From Nitrospinaceae bacterium (lineage in GTDB: Bacteria; Nitrospinota; Nitrospinia; Nitrospinales; VA-1), in NCBI GenBank assembly GCA_029937635.1, contig JAPYPM010000021.1, positions 1-15,999 of the forward strand: 15,999 nucleotides of DNA. Reading direction: 5' to 3'. Under the pieces are notes generated by a model. The model saw nothing but the letters and a program-made list of their open reading frames with translations. It was not told the DNA's origin and did no database searches. Positions 1-5,803 of the stretch are shown here, in pieces (the first letter of the stretch is position 1; each line of letters begins with the position of its first letter). The position numbers and the translations under genes are program-made.

Positions 1-265
1 TTTTATCATTTTCTGCTTTTTTAAGTATTTCACGGATACGATCAACCATCCCAGTATCACTTCGAAATCCAACTAATGTCTTCTTAGGGCGGTTGCTTAT
101 AGGGCCATCAATATCTATAAGTAAAATTTTCTCAACTGCGATTCCCTCTTCAACAACAATTTCTTCAAAGGACTCAATTTGTGGACTTACTTTAATTAAC
201 GCACACGAATAGCTAAATATTACTACCAAAAAAAATAAAAGTACCCTAAAAATAATCACCCCCAT
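1..265 (-). CDS. SppA-like signal peptide peptidase (S49 family), N-terminal part
   Basis: Partial gene: the first 88 residues are visible and the rest lies left of the window. It opens with a hydrophobic export segment (about residues 4-20) ending in SYSC, with Cys21 as a possible lipoprotein cysteine, although the lipobox is not canonical. The segment ILLIDIDGPIS (about residues 50-60) followed by TGMVDRIREILKKAENDK matches the start of the S49 protease fold as seen in SppA (strand-loop 'DxxGxI', then helix 'LLkkAxxDp'). In the family this is an inner-membrane or periplasmic serine peptidase that cleaves leftover signal peptides; the catalytic Ser and Lys lie beyond the window. It starts 14 bases after the stop of the 305-residue gene, so co-transcription is likely. 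No clear Shine-Dalgarno sequence precedes the ATG. The family call rests on the N-terminal motif only. Confidence 0.7.
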   Translation of the reverse strand, partial: MGVIIFRVLLFFLVVIFSYSCALIKVSPQIESFEEIVVEEGIAVEKILLIDIDGPISNRPKKTLVGFRSDTGMVDRIREILKKAENDK

Positions 266-279
266 AAACTTAAAGTAAA

Positions 280-1197
280 TTAATTAACAAAAACTAACAT
301 TTGGAAAAAATCTTTTAATTTGGCTATAACTTTTTCAGCTTCATCATATCCTTCAAAAGATTCACTAAGCCGATCACGTGTCTTAGTTATGACTTCACTG
401 TTTCTTTTTTCAACTGGCAAATTAAGTTGTTGGGTCAAAATATAAAGAGCATCGATCATACCTTTTAAAACCAGGGTCCCAGAAGCAATACTTCTTTTTT
501 TAAAACGCCTAGCTGCTTCTGTATGGTTTTGACTCGGATCAATTTTAAATTGAGTACCAAACTTTGAACAAATCACTATTCCTTCACGTAAACCTTCAAA
601 GGCATTCATAGCTGCATTGTCCCCTTGCATTCTTTCAAAAATTTCATGAATTGCTTGTAGGGGTTCTATTGCTTTAAGATCTATCAATGTCGATTCATCA
701 AGTGCATATATCCGCGCTAACTCTTCTGGTTTAATCTTCGATGTGGAGCTCAGCTTTTCTTTAAGGCTTTCACCAAACTTAATAATCGAATCAGCTATTT
801 TCTGATTACTATTCATCAAAGTCTCTTTAATACGATCATCAAATTCTTCCAATCTTTTTTGATTTTTAAAAATATCTCGATATTCTCGATTCATTTTCTC
901 AACGAGCATTTCTACATGATCTGTCATGACTTTAATTAGTAAGTGACGGCGTTCTTCTTCCAAAGGAACTAGATATTTTTGCCGAGCTGTTTTTTCAATT
1001 CGAAGAAATTCCCGTGGAATTTCTCGTATCGCTTTATCATAGGAACCCAATAAAGACTCTAGATGATCAGAAGAAAATTTCTGATTTAACTTTGTAAACC
1101 TAATTGTAAATTTTTTGATTCGACGAGTATTATCAGCTTCGATATGATATATAGTTTCATTAAACATCGTATCTATCTGGCTATTCAAATCTCTCAT
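280..1197 (-). CDS. Hypothetical helical protein, 305 residues
   Basis: I do not recognise this protein. It has no signal peptide or membrane segment and looks cytoplasmic. The composition is charged and mostly helical. Residues about 50-150 are rich in Lys, Glu and Arg with heptad-like spacing of hydrophobics, suggesting coiled coil. The C-terminal half (about 180-305) is less charged and may be a globular helical domain, with one Cys in the segment IVICSKFGTQF. A GGAG sequence lies about 12 bases before the ATG. The gene sits 37 bases downstream of the FGE-like gene and 14 bases upstream of the SppA-like gene on the same strand, so the three probably form one transcript. Being a complete ORF with a ribosome site inside a same-strand series supports it as real; its function is unknown. 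Confidence 0.75.
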   Translation of the reverse strand: MRDLNSQIDTMFNETIYHIEADNTRRIKKFTIRFTKLNQKFSSDHLESLLGSYDKAIREIPREFLRIEKTARQKYLVPLEEERRHLLIKVMTDHVEMLVEKMNREYRDIFKNQKRLEEFDDRIKETLMNSNQKIADSIIKFGESLKEKLSSTSKIKPEELARIYALDESTLIDLKAIEPLQAIHEIFERMQGDNAAMNAFEGLREGIVICSKFGTQFKIDPSQNHTEAARRFKKRSIASGTLVLKGMIDALYILTQQLNLPVEKRNSEVITKTRDRLSESFEGYDEAEKVIAKLKDFFQMLVFVN

Positions 1198-1234
1198 AAA
1201 AAATATTTACTCCATTTAATCATCTACTTATTTA

Positions 1235-2023
1235 TTATTTAGCTGACATTGCACAGCGGCAACCAATTCCATAAAAATCTTTTGCTTCATCGTATCCATA
1301 TCGAGCAGATGACCTCAAGTAACCTGACAAACTATTCCAGGCTCCTCCTCGTATTGTATGGTTAACTCCATTTTTCGGGCCTTGAGGATTTAGATATTCG
1401 CTTTTATTATAATAATTTTTATCATACCAATCATATACCCATTCAGCAATATTCCCTGCAAGATCATATATACCCTCAGGTGTACTGCCTAAACGATAAT
1501 TTCCTACCTCCTCGGTAGTAAGACCTTTCCTAATGAAACAACACCGATTAAAATTAGCCTTTTTCTGATTCGGCGGACTATTTCCCCATGGGTATTTTCT
1601 CCCATTCAGACCGGATGCTACCCTTTCCCATTCTGCTTCAGTCACTAAACGTTTTCCTTTCCATTCACAAAAATTTTTACAACGTTTCCAGGACAAACCA
1701 AAGACAGGGCGTTTCTTCATATCTGGCCTTACTTGGCGGCCCCACCAACCAGTAATTGTGGGGTGCTGACTCGAGTTACTGGAAAGGTATTCCTCAAAAT
1801 CTTCTCCCGTAACTTCAAATCGATCGAAATAAAACGTATCTAAAAATACTTTATGCCTTGGATACTCATCAGGCCGACCTTTTCCTTCCTCTGCACCCAT
1901 AAGGTACTCTCCAGAGGGAATCAAAACCATTTCTTTTTCTACTGTAGCATCAGCTGATCCAATAAACACTGGACTGAAGAATTCAATGACCAAAACCAAA
2001 AAAAACCTAAAAAAAATCATCAC
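1235..2023 (-). CDS. Exported FGE-sulfatase-fold (SUMF1-type) protein lacking the catalytic cysteines
   Basis: The fold is that of the formylglycine-generating enzyme family. MVLIPSGEYLMGA (residues 32-44), GLSWKRCKNFCEW, RLVTEAEWERVA, YPWGN, GIYDLAGNIAEWVYDWY (184-200), RGGAWN (225-230) and a final GCRCA are all family signatures. The N-terminal hydrophobic stretch (residues 3-22) followed by SADA looks like a signal peptide, so the protein is probably periplasmic. In true FGE the motif RGGSF(L)C....C carries the copper-binding cysteine pair; here the aligned positions are Ser231 and Leu236. It is therefore unlikely to make formylglycine, and may be a binding or accessory module like many bacterial members of this family. 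The start is a GTG at 2023 followed at once by ATG (2020); either could be used and no clear ribosome site separates them. It is the first gene of a three-gene minus-strand series. Confidence 0.85.
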   Translation of the reverse strand: MMIFFRFFLVLVIEFFSPVFIGSADATVEKEMVLIPSGEYLMGAEEGKGRPDEYPRHKVFLDTFYFDRFEVTGEDFEEYLSSNSSQHPTITGWWGRQVRPDMKKRPVFGLSWKRCKNFCEWKGKRLVTEAEWERVASGLNGRKYPWGNSPPNQKKANFNRCCFIRKGLTTEEVGNYRLGSTPEGIYDLAGNIAEWVYDWYDKNYYNKSEYLNPQGPKNGVNHTIRGGAWNSLSGYLRSSARYGYDEAKDFYGIGCRCAMSAK

Positions 2024-2176
2024 AAAAAATCTATAAAAAGATTTAAGAGAAGAAACCTGCTATTTCATCTACCACTCAATAGCAAAAAAATTTATTATAT
2101 ATTGAACCACCAATTTATGGATCGAAAAAACCTATTATTGAAGCAAGTATCATTTATATAGAACAAAAAACCTTAC

Positions 2177-2329
2177 ATGCAGATGAGTAATCTGATCCGT
2201 GCCGTCACAATTTATTATGGTAGTACTGATAAAAGTCTTATTAATTATGTAAAAAAAGCAATCATAGTTGACAATATTCTGCAAACACTGCTTAAAGAAG
2301 CGCGATATGCTATAAGGCCATATGCTTAG
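2177..2329 (+). CDS. Possible small ORF, 50 codons, unrecognised
   Basis: An ATG-started reading frame of 50 codons ends in TAG at 2327-2329. The predicted product has a varied composition (segments IRAVTIYYGSTDKSLINYVKKA and LLKEARYAIRPYA, interrupted by IIVDNILQT) that reads more like a folded protein than the Lys/Asn/Ile-rich translation usual for AT-rich noncoding DNA. No ribosome site is evident, a second ATG occurs at 2183, and the frame is closed just upstream by a TAG. A neighbouring frame is also open for about 30 codons immediately upstream, so a decayed longer gene is possible. It may equally be chance. Confidence 0.2.
   Translation: MQMSNLIRAVTIYYGSTDKSLINYVKKAIIVDNILQTLLKEARYAIRPYA
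2308..2316 (+). promoter_or_regulatory. Candidate extended -10 promoter for ogt-recO-ridA
   Basis: TGC followed by TATAAG at 2311-2316 resembles an extended -10 element (TGn-TATAAT). It lies about 80 bases before the ogt ATG. The -35 region at the usual distance is poor. A TTGACA at 2268-2273 also exists, but its 17-base-spaced partner CTTAAA is weak, so the exact promoter is uncertain. Confidence 0.35.
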
Positions 2330-2398
2330 AATTAGCAGATAATGATTAAATAACTAAGTCTTCCCATTTTGATACCGCTGGAAAGTTTTAAACTTTTA

Positions 2399-2911
2399 AT
2401 GAGACTGATATATAATATATTTGATAGCCCTTTTGGAAAAACAGGTATTGCGATTACTCCCTATGGAGTTTGCCGTGTTATTTTATCAATTACAGAGGAG
2501 TCGGAATTCGTTGAAACATTAAAAACGATTTACCATTCTCCAAAAAAAGAACCACGCCAATTAAAAGTAATAGAAAAAGAATTTCATCTATATTTTAGCG
2601 GAAAATTAAAAAAATTTTCCTTTAAAGTAGACTTGAGAAAGGGAACATATTTTCAGCAACGTGTCTGGCAAAAATTGACATTGATACCTTTTGGTGAAAC
2701 CCGAAGTTATCAGTGGTTGGCTACTGAAATTTTTCAACCTAAAGCCTATCGTGCCGTAGGAAATGCAAATGGGAAAAACCCGGTTCCCCTAATTATTCCA
2801 TGCCACCGAGTTATCCAAAAGAATGGCACTTTAGGTGGATTTACTGGTGGTACTCATCTTAAAAGATATTTAATTAATCTAGAAAAAGAAACCTGTGCCA
2901 ATTTTTCATAG
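2399..2911 (+). CDS. ogt: Methylated-DNA--protein-cysteine methyltransferase
   Basis: A suicide DNA-repair protein that moves the alkyl group from O6-alkylguanine (and O4-alkylthymine) to its own cysteine. The active-site motif IPCHRVI holds Cys135. It is preceded by the winged-helix DNA-recognition region FQQRVWQKLTLIPFGETRSYQWLA (residues 85-108, family form 'F...VW..L..IP.G.t.sY..lA'), with AYRAVGNANGKNP carrying the arginine finger and Asn hinge region. From the ATG at 2399 the protein is 170 residues, the usual length for Ogt, and starts MRLIYNIFDSPFG as expected. A longer TTG start at 2369 would add ten residues but has no ribosome site, whereas GGAAAG lies about 12 bases before 2399. 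The 3' end overlaps recO by 17 bases, so the two are probably translationally coupled. Confidence 0.93.
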   Translation: MRLIYNIFDSPFGKTGIAITPYGVCRVILSITEESEFVETLKTIYHSPKKEPRQLKVIEKEFHLYFSGKLKKFSFKVDLRKGTYFQQRVWQKLTLIPFGETRSYQWLATEIFQPKAYRAVGNANGKNPVPLIIPCHRVIQKNGTLGGFTGGTHLKRYLINLEKETCANFS

Positions 2912-3665
2912 CGAAGCAATAGTATTACGAAGTTTTAACCTGTCTGAGGCAGATAAATTAATAACATTAATGACAAATCGCTACGGCAAAATTAAATGCG
3001 TCGCCAAAGCTGCACGTAAAATTAAGAACCGGTTTGGGGCAAGCATTGAACCTATGTCTCACATTCGTCTTATCTATTTTGGAAAAGAAAACCAGACCTT
3101 GTATCGCCTCAATCATTCAGATATCATTCATTCATTTCAAGAGGTTCGTGGCGATTTTCAAAAAATATATACAGGCGTATATTTTATTGAACTAATCGAC
3201 ACGCTAACTCCAGAAATGCATCCAGACCTAAATGTCTTTCAATTGCTACAGGATGGGTTAAAAGCTCTTGAAACTATCGGTAGTATAGATACGCTAACTC
3301 GTATCTTTGAAATGAGATTAATGTGTCTTGCTGGATACGCTCCACAACTTAACCATTGTACAACATGCAAAAAAATCGACTATACGAAAAAAATCGGGTT
3401 TAGCTTTAAACGGAGAGGAATAATATGCGAACCCTGTTCATTCCAATTAAACCCAGAAATTTATTTTCAAATAGGAATACTTAAATATTTAAAAAAACTT
3501 AAAACCATAGATATCAAACACGCTAACCGTTTAAAATTTCCCAAAGGCACAGAACTTGATATAGAGCGATTAATTCATAGATACATCCTTTCACACACTG
3601 GACGAGAGCTAAAATCTTACCCATTTATAAGAGATATGAAAAAAAATTTTGAAAACACATTATGA
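2895..3665 (+). CDS. recO: DNA repair protein RecO
   Basis: RecO works with RecF and RecR to load RecA onto SSB-coated single-stranded DNA during gap repair. The N-terminal OB-fold start MPIFHSEAIVLRSFNLSEAD is typical of the family ('EaiVL.....geaD'). A zinc-binding set C155-x2-C158 ... C178-x2-C181 lies in the C-terminal helical domain, and the length of 256 residues is normal. The start is a GTG inside the end of ogt (17-base overlap), chosen because the translation from it gives the canonical MPxF N-terminus. The stop overlaps the ridA start as ATGA, so ogt, recO and ridA are probably coupled on one message. Confidence 0.95.
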   Translation: MPIFHSEAIVLRSFNLSEADKLITLMTNRYGKIKCVAKAARKIKNRFGASIEPMSHIRLIYFGKENQTLYRLNHSDIIHSFQEVRGDFQKIYTGVYFIELIDTLTPEMHPDLNVFQLLQDGLKALETIGSIDTLTRIFEMRLMCLAGYAPQLNHCTTCKKIDYTKKIGFSFKRRGIICEPCSFQLNPEIYFQIGILKYLKKLKTIDIKHANRLKFPKGTELDIERLIHRYILSHTGRELKSYPFIRDMKKNFENTL

Positions 3666-4048
3666 GGAAACGTATCATACAAACTGAACTGGCTCCCGCT
3701 GCTATTGGCCCCTATTCTCAAGCAATTAGAATAGGAGATTTTCTCTACACGTCAGGTCAAATAGCACTAGACCCAAAGTCCGGGAAATTTCTTTCCGGAG
3801 AAATTAAAGAAGAAACAGAACAAACCCTTAGAAATATTTCTGCTATTCTCCAAGCTGACGGACTAGAACTAGAAAATGTTATCAAAACAACTGTTTACCT
3901 GTCCGATCTAAATGATTTTGTACAAATGAATCAAATATACGAAAAATATTTTTCTAAAAACAAACCAGCTCGTGCCTGTGTTCAAGTAGCGGCTCTTCCC
4001 AAGGGAGCTAAAATTGAAATCGATGCAATAGCAAGCTGTTCCTCCTAA
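3662..4048 (+). CDS. ridA: RidA-family reactive intermediate deaminase
   Basis: RidA (YjgF/YER057c/UK114) hydrolyses reactive 2-aminoacrylate and other enamine/imine by-products of PLP enzymes to ketoacids and ammonia, protecting PLP enzymes from damage. The length of 128 residues is typical. Family segments visible are APAAIGPYSQAI (11-22), LYTSGQIALDP (28-38), TLRNISAIL (55-63) and KPARACVQVAALPKGAKIEID (101-121, of which Arg104 is the substrate carboxylate-binding arginine and Glu119 the conserved acidic residue). The ATG overlaps the recO stop by four bases (ATGA). It is in the cluster with DNA-repair genes and a small cytochrome; the pairing looks like simple operon packing rather than a shared pathway. 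Confidence 0.95.
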   Translation: MRKRIIQTELAPAAIGPYSQAIRIGDFLYTSGQIALDPKSGKFLSGEIKEETEQTLRNISAILQADGLELENVIKTTVYLSDLNDFVQMNQIYEKYFSKNKPARACVQVAALPKGAKIEIDAIASCSS

Positions 4049-4058
4049 TTAATTTTTT

Positions 4059-4331
4059 ATGGCAAAAAAAAAAAATAGAGGCCAAATAAACTTCTTTCGT
4101 GTAATGGCTGTAATTGGAGTAGTCGTTATAATAGTCGTCGTTAAGGAGTTTTTAAATGCTGCACCCTCATTACCCAACAGTGAAATTCACAAGGGCCCTC
4201 CGTCTGCACAAGCTTGCTTAGAGTGCCACGTTAAAGAAATAGAAAATACTCCCATCATGCCTCACCGTCCTATGAGCAACTGTATCTTCTGCCATGAGCC
4301 ATCTAGCACAAATAATGTGGAAATAAATTAA
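4059..4331 (+). CDS. Small membrane-anchored dihaem c-type cytochrome
   Basis: A 90-residue protein with a basic N-terminus, one membrane segment (about residues 14-29, very rich in Val and Ile) and a short periplasmic domain. It has two haem c sites: C53-x-x-C56-H57 and C75-x-x-C78-H79. His44 and His69 (in MPHRPMSN) are candidate distal ligands, so both haems may be bis-His and low potential. The likely role is electron transfer at the outer face of the inner membrane; I do not recognise a specific named family. It starts 10 bases after ridA, without an obvious ribosome site, suggesting operon expression. A run of twelve A begins within the second codon. Its stop codon shares the bases TTAA with the stop of the convergent UDP-glucose dehydrogenase gene. 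Confidence 0.85.
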   Translation: MAKKKNRGQINFFRVMAVIGVVVIIVVVKEFLNAAPSLPNSEIHKGPPSAQACLECHVKEIENTPIMPHRPMSNCIFCHEPSSTNNVEIN

Positions 4332-5713
4332 ATATGGGTTAGAGGAGGACGACCAATAGCGTATACGTTAAACCCTATCTCGAATAGTCTTTGATGATCA
4401 AGATGATTTCTTCCATCAAAAATAAAGGAGGGTTTTGCCATACTATCAAAAATTTTCTGGTAATCTAAACTGCGGTACTCAGACCACTCTGTAATTAAAG
4501 CAAGACCATGAGCACCCCTAGCTGCTTCGTAAGGATTTTCAATAAACTCCACTCCTTCATCAATGCCTGCAAGGTCTTTTTTTGCATTAGAGATTGCATG
4601 AGGATCTGTGATACTAAGACGGGCTCTTTCTTCAAGTAATCGTTTACAAATATAAATTGCCGGTGCATCTCTTGTATCTCCAGTATCTGGTTTGAACGCG
4701 AACCCGAATATTGCAATTTTTTTATCAACTAAGGTCCGAAACATTGTTTTTAAAATACAATTTACAAATCGATCCATTTGGTTATCATTTATTTCAACAA
4801 CTGAATTCCAAAATTTTGCGACATCATCTAGCTTATAATATTCACATAGGTAAACCAGGTTAAGAAGATCTTTTCTAAAACATGACCCACCGAACCCTAC
4901 ACCAGCCTCAAGAAATTTAGACCCAATTCTTGAGTCTCTACCAACCGAATTTGCGACTTCATAAACGTCAGCTTCTGTCACCTCACATAAAGCGGAAATA
5001 CTATTAATGGATGAAATACGCTGAGCAAGAAAAGCATTTGCAACCAATTTAGAGAGCTCACTACTCCATAAATTAGTAGTAATAATTTTATCTCTAGGCA
5101 CCCATTTTAGGTAAATCTTTAATAACTCATCACGAGCGGCATTCCCGGATACCGTATCATGTGAACCAATCAAAATACGATCAGGTTCTTCCATATCTCG
5201 AATAGCTGTTCCTTCAGCCATAAATTCCGGGTTAGATAAAATCTCAAACCTGACAGAGTTGTCACCAGAATGTAAAATTGAAGCCATAGTTTCCGCAGCT
5301 CGAACTGGAAGAGTACTTTTTTCCACAATAATTTTTGGTGAGGTTGAGTTTTTTTTAATTCGTCGAGCTGTTTGTTCAATGAACTGCAAATCTGATGCTT
5401 TCCCTGCACCTTGACCAAAATTTTTTGTTGGAGTATTAACACTCACAAAAATAATGTCCGCCTCTGCTAGATTTTCATCAATATCAGTGGAAAAAAATAA
5501 GTTTTGACCACGCACTTTATCGACTCTTTCCTTCAAATCTGGCTCATAAATTGGCAATTTATTAGAATTCCAAGCATTAATACGCTCTTCAGAGATATCA
5601 ACAACCGTAACCTTGTATTCTGGGCATTTGTTTGCAATAACAACCATAGTAGGGCCACCAACATAACCCGCACCCACACAAACTATTTTTTTAGAAAAAA
5701 TATTATCGTTCAT
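4328..5713 (-). CDS. ugd: UDP-glucose 6-dehydrogenase, animal-type
   Basis: Oxidises UDP-glucose to UDP-glucuronate with two NAD+, supplying uronic acid for capsule, O-antigen or exopolysaccharide. The Rossmann motif GAGYVG is at residues 14-19. EKSTLPVRAAET (131-142), NPEFMAEGTA (161-170), Lys222 and Asn226 in SSELSKLVANAFLAQR, and the catalytic Cys278 in GFGGSCFRKD (273-282) are present. The C-terminal UDP-binding part contains GFAFKPDTGDTRDAPAI. At 461 residues it is longer than the roughly 390-450 usual for typical bacterial Ugd. It shares extended strings with the animal enzyme (for example INAWNS, LPIYEP, NLFFST, LAQRISSINSISALCE), so it belongs to the eukaryote-like subgroup. The upstream cytochrome gene ends in a strong terminator just 37 bases before this ATG, so little room remains for a separate promoter. 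Confidence 0.95.
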   Translation of the reverse strand: MNDNIFSKKIVCVGAGYVGGPTMVVIANKCPEYKVTVVDISEERINAWNSNKLPIYEPDLKERVDKVRGQNLFFSTDIDENLAEADIIFVSVNTPTKNFGQGAGKASDLQFIEQTARRIKKNSTSPKIIVEKSTLPVRAAETMASILHSGDNSVRFEILSNPEFMAEGTAIRDMEEPDRILIGSHDTVSGNAARDELLKIYLKWVPRDKIITTNLWSSELSKLVANAFLAQRISSINSISALCEVTEADVYEVANSVGRDSRIGSKFLEAGVGFGGSCFRKDLLNLVYLCEYYKLDDVAKFWNSVVEINDNQMDRFVNCILKTMFRTLVDKKIAIFGFAFKPDTGDTRDAPAIYICKRLLEERARLSITDPHAISNAKKDLAGIDEGVEFIENPYEAARGAHGLALITEWSEYRSLDYQKIFDSMAKPSFIFDGRNHLDHQRLFEIGFNVYAIGRPPLTHI

Positions 5714-5748
5714 TAGATATCTATCGGGGTCTTTGCAGTGTTACTAAA

Positions 5749-5785
5749 CAAAAAAGGAGGCCCGCCCCACAGGGCAGAGCCTCCT
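5749..5785 (-). terminator. Rho-independent terminator of the tetrahaem cytochrome gene
   Basis: Read on the minus strand: AGGAGGC (complement of 5779-5785), an inner GCCC/GGGC stem with loop TGTG, then GCCTCCT (complement of 5755-5761), followed at once by TTTTTTG. A 7-bp GC-rich outer stem, a 4-bp inner stem and a six-T run make this a textbook intrinsic terminator. It lies about 19 bases after the cytochrome stop codon. Confidence 0.88.
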
Positions 5786-5803
5786 GATATTAGCGAAAAA
5801 ATA

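Larger units (their letters stand above)
2024..2368. other. Divergent intergenic region between the FGE-like gene and ogt
   Basis: About 345 AT-rich bases between genes transcribed away from each other, so it should hold promoters for both directions. An inverted repeat TGCTATT (2058-2064) / AATAGCA (2078-2084) lies 35 bases upstream of the FGE-like start and could be an operator or weak hairpin. A plus-strand extended -10 element lies near 2308-2316 and a small 50-codon ORF at 2177-2329 (both listed separately). No RNA gene was recognised. Confidence 0.6.
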
